The position numbers and the translations under genes were made by a program. A DNA stretch of 64,000 bases, taken from NCBI GenBank assembly GCA_018136815.1, contig CM030937.1:3771820-3835819 (forward strand), in the 5' to 3' direction. Numbering within the stretch: the first letter of the stretch is position 1; each line of letters opens with the position of its first letter. Positions 43,184-54,720 of the stretch are shown here, one piece after another. The stretch is from Isochrysis galbana. Taxonomy: Eukaryota > Haptophyta > Isochrysidales > Isochrysidaceae. The notes beneath the pieces are model-generated. The model was not told where the DNA came from. It was given only the letters and a program-made list of their open reading frames with translations, and did not search any database.

Positions 43184-43480
43184 AACCTTTTAATATTCTT
43201 ACCGCACTCGCGGCGAATGGAACCACTACCCACTACACGTAGCATACTTTCTACACCCCCATTCCAACTAACTTTATACTTAGTTCGCCCATCGGGGGGC
43301 ACGAGCCCCCCCCCTCTTTCCACCCTACCATGGGGGAGGAAACCACCCATGCTCCTGGCATGCCTGATGGCTTGCCAGGAGCAGACAGCCCTGCTGGCCC
43401 ACTCTCTCACTGACAGGCTTGCCTACCTCGCGCGTCCTGGCAAGTCGTGGCCAGCCTATCGCTTGTCGAGTCGAGCGTAG
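43184..43480. mobile_element. LINE tail (minus) joined to LINE leader (plus)
   Basis: 43184-43262 is the reverse complement of the R5/LINE 3' end (CCTTTTAATATTCTTACCGC). Directly after it, from 43266, comes the LINE leader in plus orientation (AACTAACTTTATACTTAGT), followed by the block CATGCTCCTGGCATGCCTGA that is also found at 57640 onward. Two truncated elements are joined head to tail in opposite orientation. Confidence 0.7.
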
Positions 43481-44002
43481 CCGGAGGGCCCTGAGCCACT
43501 CCGTCGCGAGCGGCACCGGCGGCTAGCGCGGCGCTTTGGCCCTCCTCCCCACTGGGAGTCGGGTGAATGAAATTCTGGATGGTAGCGGGCGACTCCATGT
43601 GAGTCTTGGACGGGGGACGAACGATGAACGAAGGGCGGTGGTGCGGCAGCGCCAGCGAGGGAGAGGCAGGGGAGGCCAGGCGCGGCGAAGAATGAGGTCG
43701 CGACTGGTCGCGATCGCTCATCATGCGCGAAGAAATACGGAGAGAGAGCGCAAAACTACGCAAACGACAAACGAATGGTTCGAACTGACGCTACATGGAA
43801 CCTAGCGTCCGCTGAAGCCAACGCGGAGGGGTCGATGAGAAATCCAAATTCTCGCGGAGGGAGGATAGCGAATAGCGGCAGGCAGCGCCCCTCCTCCTCC
43901 TAGGTCCTCGGGATGGCAAGCAATGCCGCCGCATTGAAGTTAAGGCACAACAACAATAGCCGACGCAAGAAGGCAGCATGAGTGTGTATGTGCGATGTGA
44001 CC
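43481..44002. other. Intergenic, no supported gene
   Basis: A minus-strand frame starting near 43760 (MSDRDQSRPHSSPRL) lacks recognisable domains. It overlaps leader-like repeat text, so I do not call it. Confidence 0.4.
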
Positions 44003-44959
44003 GGCCTTATCCCGTACACCATGAGAGAAGGCGACATCATACTTCTATACAAGAAGGGAGACGCGCGCGACCCTCGGAACTACAGGCCCATAACGCTGTT
44101 GCAAAGTGACTATAAAATCCTAGCAAAAATACTAACCAATAGGCTTAGCAAAGTAATAGGTAACATTATCTCGGAAAACCAGCTAGGCTTCGTGCCCAAA
44201 AGACTGATAAGCGAAGCCACACACCTTCTGCAACTTACGAGGGCATACCTCGACGAAACTGGAGAACCGGGCCTACTCCTAGCACTCGATTGGGAGAAAG
44301 CCTTCGACAGAGTCAGCTGGGAATTCTACCACTTGGCGCTCCGCCTGCTTAACTTCGGGCCGGAATTTCAACAACTAGCCAAAGCGCTCACGAGCGAGGA
44401 GGCGAGACCGATCCGCACGATCAAAATCAACGGTGGCCGAAGCTACCCCTTCACAATAGGAAGCGGGATGCCCCAGGGGTGCCCACTTTCACCGCTCACC
44501 TTCCTCCTTACGACTGAAGCGCTTACCCGCGCGATAAACGGAGACCCCGACATGCAGGGAGTAGATCTCAACGGCTACGACTTGAAGATCAGCCAGTTCG
44601 CGGACGACACGGCGATCATCACGAGGGACTACGCGAGCCTAAAAAGAGCATTAGTTTGGGTACGAGCGCACGAAAGAGCCACGGGGGGCAAAACGAACGA
44701 GGCTAAGTTCCAAGGCATTAGAATGGGTTCAGATAGATGCCAAAAACCGCCATGGGATATGCGCAAATTCAACTGGATCGCAAACGACCAATATTTAACG
44801 ATACTAGGCGTCCCGTTAGGAGCCCCGGAAGCCCTAAAACCCTTCTGGAAGAAACTCGCGGAGAAAATAGATACCAAAGCGGCACGTCTGGCACCGATAG
44901 CGCGCCACATGTCCATTTTCGGCAGAACCAACATAGTGAACTTTATCGTCTACGGCACG
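44003..44959 (+). mobile_element. LINE reverse-transcriptase fragment, truncated at both ends
   Basis: Encodes the RT core from YTMREGDIILLYKKGDARDP through LALDWEKAFDRVSW, GMPQGCPLSPLTF and QFADDTAII to VNFIVYGTPR. There the text stops and the next LINE copy begins in a different frame. It differs at many positions from the RT of the adjacent copy, so it is not a recent tandem duplicate. Confidence 0.88.
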
Positions 44960-47900
44960 CCGCGATGGCGGCAAGAGCGCAACCTTCGATGCAATCCGAA
45001 CTGGAACTCTTAATCGTAAAATTGAACATACAACTAGCTAAGCAAGGACCGTGCGAGAAAATAACGAGAGACATAGCCCGAGCCCACAAGGAGCTAGCCG
45101 ACGCCCGGAGTAGGATCCCACTGAAGGATCTCCCACTCCACCGCCAGCTTAGACGAGAAGACCTACACTCCAAAGAATTCTTCGCGCAGCTCAAAACTCG
45201 CAAGTGGAAGGCGAACGTAACCGAGCTGTTCCGAACTCAGAACTGGGATAAGCCAGAACACTCGGAGCACGAAACCGCAACCTCAGACAACGACATACGA
45301 CGGGAATTCAGGAAATACTACGTGTGGCTATACTCTCCGAAAGAAGCCCAAGAAGTCCCGGAGCTAGAGGCCTCGCTCGCGAACCGCCCTCTTAGTGACC
45401 TGGATAAATGCCGGATAGACGGCCGCATCGGCGTAGAAGAGACAATACAAGCCATCCGGGGCATAGGCCCCGGCAAAAGCGCGGGCCCGGACGGCCTCCC
45501 GGCGGAGGTATACAAAGCGCACGAGCAATCAGCAGCGCCTATATTGACTAGGCTGTACAACGCGGCGCTAGACACGGGGACGCTGATTTATACGATGCGC
45601 GAAGGAGACATAATCCTTCTATACAAAAGGGGTGATGCGCGGGACCCGCGCAACTATAGACCTATAACACTACTACAAAGCGACTACAAAATCCTAGCCA
45701 AGATACTAACTAACAGGCTAAGTAAAGTAATAGGAAAGATCATATCGGAGAACCAACTGGGGTTCGTGCCGAGAAGGCTCATCAGCGAGGCAACGCACCT
45801 GCTTCAGCTCACTAGGGCGTACCTAGACGAAACCGGAGACCCGGGCCTGGTCTTAGCCCTAGATTGGGAAAAAGCGTTCGACAGAGTGAGCTGGGAGTTC
45901 TATCACCTAGCTCTCAAACTACTCAACTTCGGGCCGAACTTCCAAGCTCTAGCCGGAGCACTTACGAGCGAAGACGCCCGCCCCATAAGAACGATAAAAA
46001 CGAACGGGGGGAGAAGCTACCCCTTCACGGTGGGCAGCGGCATGCCGCAAGGGTGCCCGCTATCCCCGCTGACCTTCCTCCTGACAACGGAGGCACTCAC
46101 CCGAGCCATAAACAATGACGACGATATAGAAGGGATAAACCTCAACGGATACAACCTGAAAATAAGCCAGTTCGCGGACGACACGGCGCTACTAGCCCGT
46201 GACTACACGAGCCTAAAAAAGTCACTACATTGGGTTAAACTCCACGAGAAAGCCACGGGAGGTAAGACAAACGAAGGCAAATTTCAAGGTCTCCGGATGG
46301 GGGCGCAACGATCCCGGAAACCCCCATGGGATATGCGGAAATACAATTGGATCCAAAACAACGAATACTTAACAATACTAGGCGTCCCGCTGGGGGCGCC
46401 GGAGACGCTAAAACCCTTTTGGATGAAACTAGCTGACAAAGTCGACGACAAAGCGGCCAAACTAGCGCCAGCCACCAGACACATGACAATATTCGGAAGG
46501 GCGGCGATAGTCAACTATATGATATATGGTACACCAAGGTATTGGCTACAGACGCTGGCCGCCCCGAGATGGTTCCATACACGGATACAAAAAGCCGCGG
46601 ATGCTGTCCTTTGGACAAACCCACACACTCACAAGCAAACCAGGTGGATCAAATACCCGCACTATGCCACATTCCACGAAAGGAGTGCGACGAGATCTAT
46701 GGGGTTGGGACTCCTGCACTGGCCCACGCATATCAAAGCCCTTCAAGCGAAATGGATATTGAACTACCTTAACGCACGGAAAGCGATTTGGAAACACGCG
46801 CTTGACGCATGGTTCTGCCGCACCACGCTAGGAAGAGGCGCTGTCCTCTCCACAGTCCCGATTAAAACACTAACGGGCAGCCTGAGGGGCAACCCGGCAC
46901 TCCCGACCTTTTGGAAAGAAGCCATAACAAATTTTAGAAACCTAGACATCCAACCGGTATGCCTGACGAGAGAAGGCGCACTCTCGCAACCCCTATGGCA
47001 CAACCCACACTTCCCTCCCCCAGCGATCCGCGCCCCGTGGGCGCGAATGTGGGAAACCCTGCACGCGAACGTAGTACATAACATTTTTAAGGACGACACC
47101 TTCACTACGCCCTATAGTAGGGAGGAATGCTCGGCCTATGTCGAGCACCTCCCGGAGACATTCATACACAAAAACCATACTATCCGCAAATCGGAATTTC
47201 TAGACTCGTGGGACACGATAGTCGAACACGCACGGCATATACTAAGCACGTCGGCGGAACGCCCGCCGCCCGAGCCAAGAAAGGAAAACCCTCGGAAGAC
47301 TACAGCCGCCCCGCAAGAGGTGGAAGGAGAAGCGCAAGAGGAAATAAGGGTCTCGGAAGACGATCAGTACATAAAGAAATTCAACAATATATGGATCCAA
47401 ACGGACACGGACTATCTTGGAGAGATATCCGGCACCGGTAACGTGATAACGACGGATGAAGCCCAGCGCTACCACCCCCCGGCCCGGTGGGAAAACGGAT
47501 ACAAAGGACCCAAGCACATGGAATACCCGGTAGCCGACGAATACGCGATTCGAAAAGGAAAAATTACGCTCGACGCGATCACAGTCTCCGACATCGCCAA
47601 GGTCACACTCAAAGCAACGCGGCGCAACGACTCACAGGCGGCCAGAAGGGCATGGGAAAGCCGACTCGACATCACTAAAGAAGAATGGATGCACATAGCT
47701 AGACTGTATACCCTGCCGCTACTGAAGCACACCGACAAACACTCACACTTCAAGCACATCACCCACAGGAGAATAGGAACCAAAAACAGATTCGGAGCAG
47801 AGACAACGAAAACATGCAGGATGTGCGGCCGCTATCGAGAGGACTCATGCCACTTAGCGTGGTGTCCAGCGACAAGGAAGATCTTCGACACGCTAGACGC

Positions 47901-48640
47901 AATCGCTAACTATACCCCGAAGTCGGATAGGCCCAAAAGACAAATAGCTAAGGACAGACTGTTTGCATACCCGGCGGAATCTACACCCGATAGCTTAAAA
48001 ACCCTCTACGTGATAGCGTGGAGATACATATTAAGAGACTTCTATAGGATAGAATTCGAGTCATACACATACCACTATATACCGGTCCTAGAATCCACAC
48101 TAATAAGGTTTACCACCCTGGTGAGGGGCCTTGCCCCGAAGGATAGGCACCACCACATGCGCACGCACACGGCGGCCCAAGGCAGAAAGCCTAAACTAAA
48201 ATCACCAGTAGGCCTCAGCACCCCGGTCTTTATAGAGAACGAAAAAGGTAAACTGACAATGAACGACAACCTAGGCCTCGTGGCAAAAGCAGTCGGCCTA
48301 ACAGATAAGCTAGCCTGAGGTCCAAGGGCGTCACCTCCTCCGAAAACACCCCCGAAGCGTCAGCGACAGTGAGTGAGAGCCACACACGAGAGGCGTAACA
48401 CTCCGGACAACCCACAAAAACAAACGGGCCACCTAGAGGCACAGGAGGAAGGCGGGAAAAGACCACTAGGGGCCGGTGCACCCCCGCCCTACCCAACCCC
48501 CCCCACAGCCCGGGCCCCTATGTAGAGCACAAGGGGAGTAGCCGCAAGGCGGGAAGTGAGGGGAAAGAAGGGAAATGGGGCGTGGCTACGATATTATGCT
48601 CCAGAGCCGCGCGTGTGGTGAGAATATTAAAAGGGTTTTT
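44960..48640 (+). mobile_element. 5'-truncated LINE with intact RT-to-C-terminus ORF
   Basis: Begins abruptly inside the ORF at ARAQPSMQSELELL, equivalent to about residue 400 of the full copy, so the endonuclease is missing. It ends with a 3' UTR (TAGAGCACAAGGGGAGTAGC) and the tail GAATATTAAAAGGG plus ten T at 48620-48646. The tail is oligo(T) on the coding strand. Confidence 0.88.
44963..48318 (+). CDS. LINE reverse transcriptase ORF without endonuclease
   Basis: Open for about 1,118 residues of LINE protein. The in-frame extension back to 44737 is a shadow of the upstream fragment. Seen: SAGPDGLPAEVYKAH, YKRGDARDPRNYRP, LALDWEKAFDRVSW, GMPQGCPLSPLTF, FADDTALLA (catalytic Asp pair), PRYWLQTLAAPRWFH, and the C-terminal RRIGTKNRF followed by CRMCGRYREDSCHLAWC (CCHC-type). 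The frame is intact across the site where the 15245-19776 copy is shifted, which makes this the reference for that break. Without endonuclease it is unlikely to be autonomous. Confidence 0.9.
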
Positions 48641-48892
48641 TTTTTATGATTGTATAGCTGTAGTTGATTTATGTCGAGTTGTCGTGTCAGTGTTAGTACC
48701 GGGCTAGTGGCAGTAGTGGTACTTAGGTAGGTGGTACCGTGTCTGTATAGGTGTCAGCCCCGAATCTTCAAACTTCTTTTTAACCTGACTAATCTTAAAA
48801 CCATAAATTATGTTGTGCCGCGGCGACGATCGTACTTTTTTACTCCTACCGCGCGGGCTGTGCTCTCATGCTTGTGTAGGTGGGCGCGCGTG

Positions 48893-49840
48893 ATGGCTTG
48901 GTGGGCGTGGTACCTCCTCCTCCTCCTTCTCCTCTTCGTCCTCGTTCTCCTCGTGTTGGACGAGCTGCGCGACGTGTGGCGGGCACGGCGTGAGCTGAGA
49001 GGTGAGGTGGTGCTCATCACAGGCGCCTCCGGCTCGCTCGGGCGCGAGCTGGCGCGTCGATTCGCCAGCGAAGGTGCGCTGCTGCTGCTGTGGGACGTCA
49101 ACGAGGATGGACTGAAGGCTCTCGCGACCTTGCTGGTGAGCGAGGGACGCTGCTCTGCGGGGCAGGTGAGGACGCGGTGCCTCGATGTGTGCGATCCCGT
49201 CAAGGTCGCCGCTGCGCTCGCACAAGACCGTGCTGAGTTTGGGCCTGTGTCTGTGCTGGTCAATAATGCAGCGGTCGCGAGGGGCCACACAGTGCTTGAC
49301 TCGTCAGTGGAAGAGATCCAGCAGGCCTTCAATGTGAATGCACTCGCTCATTGGTGGTCCATAAAGGCAGCTCTGCCATCGATGATTGCGGCCGCTCACG
49401 GTACCATTGTGACGATCTCTTCTGTGATGGCCGATGTGCCATCTGCTCGGCTGGCCGACTACTGCGCCACGAAGGCCGCCATCTCACAGCTGCACCGTTG
49501 TCTGCGATGGGAGTTGAAGGGAAGCGGTGTGCACTGCATGCTCGTCCAGCCATTCATGATTGGCGACTCACCGCTCTTTAGGGGAGGAGCACCCATTCGC
49601 TACCCAGTCTTGCGCCCCCTAGTGCCGCTTTTGTTGGCAAGAGATGTGGCAGACGCCATCGTCGACGGGGTGCAGAAGAGACGTGAGCACATCGTTTTGC
49701 CGTGGTTCCTGCGACATCTGTTGGCGATTCTACCATTCTTGCCAGGTCCGCTGCGAGACATTGTACTCGATCTGGGTGGGGCAGCTACATCGATGGACGG
49801 ATTCATCGGACAAGCGGAGCAACACGTGCCGAAGAGGTAA
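48893..49840 (+). CDS. Membrane-anchored short-chain dehydrogenase/reductase (SDR16C/HSD17B11-like)
   Basis: 315 residues from ATG 48893. The upstream in-frame extension is AT-rich and lacks conservation. Residues 2-24 form a hydrophobic anchor (WYLLLLLLLFVLVLLVL), usual in retinol/steroid/lipid-type SDRs of the ER or lipid droplets. Then come the cofactor motif TGASGSLG at 43-50, LVNNAA, an active-site Ser in TISSVMADVPSA, and catalytic Tyr190-x3-Lys194 (YCATK). The Asp of LLLWDVNEDG after the second beta strand favours NAD(H) over NADP(H). It probably oxidises a lipophilic alcohol or reduces a ketone; the substrate is unknown. No intron is needed. Confidence 0.85.
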   Translation: MAWWAWYLLLLLLLFVLVLLVLDELRDVWRARRELRGEVVLITGASGSLGRELARRFASEGALLLLWDVNEDGLKALATLLVSEGRCSAGQVRTRCLDVCDPVKVAAALAQDRAEFGPVSVLVNNAAVARGHTVLDSSVEEIQQAFNVNALAHWWSIKAALPSMIAAAHGTIVTISSVMADVPSARLADYCATKAAISQLHRCLRWELKGSGVHCMLVQPFMIGDSPLFRGGAPIRYPVLRPLVPLLLARDVADAIVDGVQKRREHIVLPWFLRHLLAILPFLPGPLRDIVLDLGGAATSMDGFIGQAEQHVPKR

Positions 49841-50776
49841 AACTACAAAGTAAAGGAGGCAAAAGGGGATGCATGAATGTGTGTGAGGGGCGACTAGACA
49901 TGCAGCTGGTTGTGACATGGCGCCGCCTTCAGCACCCTAATTCATTGGGAACCTTTTGAGAGTGTGTGCGGGCTGTGTGGTAGTCGCACTGCAGCCTCAA
50001 CTCGCTACCCGGGCTCGACGAGAAATGGGCAAAAGCCAAGCTTTAGGGTCGGATCTCGCACCTGTGAGATGGCACAATTCCCACTGCGGCAGGAAACGTG
50101 GCAGGGACTTTACACCTCACCAAAATGACGTTGTGTGGCGGTGGCAGGCGGAGGCAGGTGGGCTGCGGGTGGTGAGATGTGGACGCCTCCGCTCCCATCT
50201 GAGGTGGAGTGTGGAGTCGCAGAGTGGCTGTGTGCGGGTGGACCGGAGCAGTAACTTACTAGGAGCTGAGGAGAGCACGGAAGCATACAGAGGATGAGCT
50301 AGGCGGCACTGCGCCTGGAAGAGACTTGGGGCTGGACAGCAGCCCTGCATGCCGCCCCCACACATAGCACCAACACCGCGCACGCAAGATAACAATAATA
50401 AAACATCTGAGCGTTAGTACTTAGTACCACTACCACTACTGCGCCACTAGCCACTAGCACTAGCCCGGTACTATCACGACACCCCTCAGCGCATATGCCC
50501 GTACACCTTGACGCGTGCTGCCGCCTCAGACACACACACACATGTATCCCTTCGAATCTCCCCCCCACGCAGACCCCCGGTTCCCATTAGCATTGTAACT
50601 CCCCACAAAAGTTACAGTGATAGGGCGGTCAAACACCGATTGATCTATATCTATAACTACTAACATGTGGGGGGGGGGGCTGCATTTTTCGACCGTCCCC
50701 CCAAGCCCACAAAAAAACTCCCGGGGGGCTCACCTGCCGCAACGAAAAATTTCCGAGGAAAATGGTGGGTTTTAAA
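49841..50776. other. Intergenic, no supported gene
   Basis: Low-complexity GTG-rich and CAC-rich stretches and poly-G near 50672. Nothing with domains. Confidence 0.5.
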
Positions 50777-50822
50777 GTCGCGTTCCGTCAAAAGTGGGCC
50801 AGGTGATTTTTTTGTCATCCAT
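50777..50822 (-). repeat. R3 dispersed repeat
   Basis: Reverse complement reads GGATGACAAAAAAATCACC, then TGGCCCACTTTTGACGGAAC and GCGAC. It differs from 62707-62750 at only about two of 44 positions. Confidence 0.85.
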
Positions 50823-50916
50823 ATACTCTTGTTTTCTTTTTAGGTAGCCACACTAATATTAGTGGTACAAAGCTAATCACGCTCCCCCCCCCCTCTCAAC
50901 ACGCGGTAACTCCCAG

Positions 50917-51496
50917 CTACGCGGGCTGAGTTTTCATCTTCTTCGTCTTTTTCTCACATCCCTCTTCCTCGATCCTATTGTCGATGTCGTTCTGCTGGCA
51001 GGCGACGGTGTCGCTTGGCTGCTCTTGGGTGGCGAGGTCCGTGACACGTGCGAGGACGGCCTTCTTGTTCTCCATGTAGAGTTTGCCAGCTGCTCGGTGC
51101 ACTTGCTCCATGGGATTCGTTTCAGCGTACGCGACCGCCATGATGTATTCCATGCAGAGGTACGCGACGGCGGCCTCGTCTCCAATGTACTTGGTCTTGG
51201 GGATCCTGTCGTACTCGTTGGAGTAGTCGCCGACGAGCATGAGGGTTGCCTTGCACCAACGGCCCATGTATGGCTTGATGAGTGCCCACATCGACGGGTA
51301 GCGTTCCTTGGCCAGATCCACGCGGAAGTCTCCACATCCACGGCCCTATGCCAGAGGCTGTGACGAGCAGCATCGCCAGGATGGCGCCGCTCATGCCCTC
51401 CTCCATGTGTTCGCAGAACCTGAAGGCTGGGCTGCGGACCTCCTCGTAGGTGCGGTGACCGAGTCGCTTGGCGATGAAGACAAAGTACTGGCCCAT
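50917..51496 (-). pseudogene. MGQY-type hypothetical protein with one frameshift
   Basis: Starts MGQYFVFIAKRLGHRTYEEV at 51496 and continues to GAILAMLLVTASGIG. It then shifts frame near 51330, where no GT-AG intron fits, and resumes as VDLAKERYPSMWALIKPYMG, WCKATLMLVGDYSNEYDRI and YIGDEAAVAYLCMEYIMAVA. The pattern (an MGQY start, then a W/L-V-GDY core) resembles a widespread protist and giant-virus protein family of unknown function, from memory. The C-terminal KKTKKMKTQPA is encoded by the 33-bp block shared with 31027-31059, so the original end may have been replaced by repeat DNA. Confidence 0.5.
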
Positions 51497-51593
51497 GTCG
51501 AAGGAGCGAGGGTTGTGGAGGAGGAAGAGGAGAGTGAAGCGGGGGAAGGAAGTCTGGGAGGAGGACCCCGGAGTTTCGCCAGATGCGTGTGGA

Positions 51594-52070
51594 TCGGTCC
51601 CCCCGCGGGGGCGCCGTGCGTGTGCATGGAAGTTTCCGCACGTCGTCACGGATGCGCATAAAGGGTTTCGGCAGGCGCACGCCGTGCGCATGATGAGTGG
51701 CAATCACACATCGGTCCCCCCGCGGGGGCGCCGTGCGTGTGCATGGAAGTTTCCGCACGCCGTCACCGTCACGGATGCGCATAAAGGGTGCACAATGTGA
51801 TTGCAAGTCATCACACGTGCTGCGTAAAGAAAAATCTCTCATACGGCTAGTTTACGTAGTTGTGGGCCGCAGGGGGTACGCGGAGGGAACGAGTTGACAT
51901 GCGCACGCACGGCGTCTCCGCGGGGGGACCGATGCACATCGCGCCGTGCCCATGCACGGCGTGCACCGATGTGACTGCAAGTCATCACAGGTGCTCCGTG
52001 CGCAATATCTCTTAAACCGTGTGTTTATGTAGTTGTCGGCCTTAGAGGAAACGCAGAGGAAAAGCCTTGA
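51594..52070. repeat. Tandem and inverted GC-rich repeats, about 117-bp period
   Basis: TCGGTCCCCCCGCGGGGGCG and GTGTGCATGGAAGTTTCCGC start at 51594 and again at 51711. Inverted versions (GCGGGGGGACCGATGCACA) and pairs of GTGA(T/C)TGCAAGTCATCACA occur at about 51795-51815 and 51970-51990. They lie immediately upstream of the MGQY-type gene. Confidence 0.8.
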
Positions 52071-52139
52071 CACGGCGTCCCCCTCGGGGCGCGGGGGAAA
52101 GCAGAGAAAAAAGTTGTTATGCTAGTCTTCATTTAATTT

Positions 52140-52222
52140 CAAAATACTGCTCTATTTACAACTGTGGACATTTGATCGCTCAATTCGACTGATGTCCCAC
52201 AATTGACGGAACGACACCTTAC
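52140..52222 (+). repeat. R2 dispersed repeat
   Basis: Near-perfect reverse complement of 14790-14853 (ACAACTGTGGACATTTGATC, then CAATTCGACTGATGTCCCAC and TTGACGGAACGACACC). Confidence 0.85.
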
Positions 52223-52264
52223 CGCCCCCCCTCGCCCCCCCTGCCTCTGCCTAGCCCGGTTCGG

Positions 52265-52478
52265 CAGAAGCTCATGCATCTAGCCCGTGCTTCCATAATT
52301 TGTCACAAAGCTTTGCTCGCGTTCAAGTAGTTCAGTATCCACTTGGCTTGAAGGGCTTTCACGAGGGACGGCCAATGCAGGAGTCCAATCCCCATCGTCC
52401 TAGTTGCGCTCTTGCTGTGCGATATGGCGTAGTCTGGGAATTTTACCCACTTGGTCTGTCTCCTCTCTTTCAACGGAA
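52265..52478 (-). mobile_element. LINE fragment (post-RT)
   Basis: Minus strand encodes RQTKWVKFPDYAISHSKSAT, then MGIGLLHWPSLVKALQAKWI and LNYLN. It ends against the R3-like core CAACGGAACGCGACC at 52479. Confidence 0.82.
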
Positions 52479-52485
52479 CGCGACC

Positions 52486-52885
52486 TTCCAGGAGCCTCCT
52501 GGGGATGCCAGTGGGCAGCTGCAGGCCTGCTGCATGCCTGCCGCAGGCGCGCCATCGCGCGTGCCGCAAGAGAGGGGAGAGAGAGCGCGGAGAAGGGGGT
52601 GGGCGTGAGCGAGAGGTCCGCCCACTGAAAAATATGTAAGTCCCGGGCTTGTTTACAGGATACGTCGGGGCACCGAGGCCGAGGCCGCCGCCAACCCGGT
52701 AGACGTAGGAAGAAGGGGGGAACGAATCACCGAGGGGAGGGGGGGGGGGGGGGGGGGCACCGGACCATATCAAAGCCCTTTACCCCTATCTATCCCGCTA
52801 GTAGTGCACGGGGGGAACCGCTTGATGGCGGGCGGGGAAAGGGCCGGGGGAGTGGGGTGTAGCGAGAAGCGAAAGTGTGCTGCGT
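52486..52885 (+). mobile_element. R5 SINE-like element
   Basis: Plus-oriented copy of the element at 31566-31978: GCAGGCGCGCCATCGCGCGT, then AAATATGTAAGTCCCGGGCT, TTACAGGATACGTCGGG and a long G run (about 52735-52757). No ORF. The last part is degraded. Confidence 0.7.
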
Positions 52886-53340
52886 GAAAGTAGTGGGTCC
52901 ACCACGGCTGCGTGTGCGGTGGTAGGGGGAGGAGACGGGATTTACAGCGCGTCCCCATTGGTGTGCGGACACTTTTGGGCCGCGAGCGCGCAGGCGTAGC
53001 GCAGCAGCGCGAGCGTGCAGCGACCAGCGCATTATGTCGCAGTGCGCTCGAAGAGGAGGGAGCATTCGACGCCAAGAATAGCATCTAGCGCACACACCGC
53101 GGGTACAGATAGATGGATTGTCGATGGCCGCTTGCGACTGCGCTGCGGGCATACCGTAGACGGATACATCAGCCCTCACCAAATTATCGTTACGGCCTAC
53201 GTACACAGCACTACATTGCGCCAAGGACACACCACCGCCGACCCAAGGGCCTAGATTTCCACGTTGTGCACGACGTGGGCAACATTTAGACTATGTGAAG
53301 GCGATGCGACACGTCTCAAGCGTTGAAAAGACGTTTTGGA
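52886..53340. other. Intergenic, nothing recognised
   Basis: No domain-bearing frame and no repeat match found. Confidence 0.45.
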
Positions 53341-53468
53341 ATGTTCTCTCTTTCCTACATCACAGCTCGAGCCCTTCTCGTCTCATGTGCCCCCAATGTT
53401 GAAGAGTGCGAGGAGAGGCTGGGACACATCCCGCTCGGCGAGTGATGGGCCGGCCCGTCTCCTCCGGC

Positions 53469-53568
53469 NNNNNNNNNNNNNNNNNNNNNNNNNNNNNNNN
53501 NNNNNNNNNNNNNNNNNNNNNNNNNNNNNNNNNNNNNNNNNNNNNNNNNNNNNNNNNNNNNNNNNNNN
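53469..53568. other. Assembly gap (100 N)
   Basis: Placeholder gap cutting the 3' end of the glycosyltransferase gene on the minus strand. The frame that continues on the far side (to 53355) is low in complexity and may not belong to it. Confidence 0.95.
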
Positions 53569-54608
53569 GGCAGCAGTCCAGGATGAAGTACAATCTTCAC
53601 TGCATCTGGATGTGAGGCGTAGTGGAAGCGCTTTCGCCGCTTCCAGAAAGCTCGCAGTCGGTGCTCATCACCTGGATACTTGCGGCATATGTTGATGGAG
53701 TCCACATAGAAATCAAAGGGAATGGTACTCATCTTCCGTTGCAGTGATGCATAGTGCATGAACTTGTCGCGCCAGCGCGAGTATGGACATGACTCGAAAT
53801 GGAGCACCATAGCGCTTTCGTGTGGAACACCCCACTCCTCACCAGTGAAGCGATGGCACCCGCAAGCTTCAGCCGCACCGACACGGCCAGCTGATTTCCC
53901 ATTGACGTAGCATAAGAAGAGGTCATCGTCCATACAAAACCGCGAGATGGTCGTAAAATCTGAGCCTTCATGATCAGGGATTGCCTCCACATTGGCAATG
54001 ACGAGGCAATCCGCTGTTGTAGGAATCTGTGACACCAGGGAAAGGCGGGCAAATGAGTGCGTGTGGATTTTTGCATCGGCCAACCTAAAGGAGGGATCGT
54101 CCACCGGCGAAGGCCACACCTGTCGCACGATGGACTCCCACGGCTCCACGAAATGCAGTAGCTCGTCATCGTCGACATGAAAGAGCCACCCAATGCCCAA
54201 CTCATCGCACGCAATCAGTGCTTTATTCACATGCGCAACTTGGCGGTCGATGATTGAGTCGTACGGGTTGCGTTCCATGTCTGTCGCTGAGACTGTCACA
54301 AAATCGGTGTGCGCCAAGCAGTACTCTATTACTTCCGGCGTATTCTCAACGGCGAGAAAGACATGGACAGCGCCGAGCCTCCGATAGTACTCGAGCCAGC
54401 GGCCGAACTTGTGCGGCTGCCGCGTGACTGTCGCGATCGCAAAGCTCTCCGTCACTCCCGTGGCTCGCTTCGGCCGAGATCTGCTCATGCTACACTCTCC
54501 AAGCGCACCGACTGATGGATACAAGACCTTGGGGGGCACGCGCTTCCGCTTCGGACCCGTATCCGTAGCGCTCTCCGTCCCTCCACCGCCGCCTCTCTCT
54601 TCCCCCAC
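53569..54608 (-). CDS. Glycosyltransferase of GT2_4/GT92 type, 3' end in gap
   Basis: About 346 residues up to the gap. Alternative ATG at 54488 (MSRSRPKRATG). Seen: FAIATVTRQPHKFGRWLEYY, RRLGAVHVFLAVENTPEVIE, and IDRQVAHVNKALIACDELG, leading to WLFHVDDDELLHF near residue 147, the metal-binding DDD. Later come SRFCMDDDLFLCYVNGKSAG, then CGCHRF and HFESCPYSRWRDKF. This order fits glycosyltransferases of the GT92/DUF23-like and Glyco_tranf_2_4 group, which act on protein or lipid glycans. No signal anchor is evident at either start. Donor and acceptor are unknown. Confidence 0.75.
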
Positions 54609-54720
54609 CCCCCCTCGCCCCTGACGTTGGCCCTGCCTCCCGCCCCTTCCCCTCGCCGCCGGCTGAGCTGAGCGTCTAGGGCGAATGGAAAAGCGCGGGA
54701 AGGGGGCGAGTGAGCTTCAC

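Noticed and set aside
48731-48892. Earlier start for the SDR gene
   Set aside because: The extra 54 residues are encoded by AT-rich intergenic-like DNA, whereas ATG 48893 starts directly at the membrane anchor.
53355-53468. C-terminal extension of the glycosyltransferase beyond the gap
   Set aside because: Continuation through N is fortuitous, and the residues after it are low complexity without family features.
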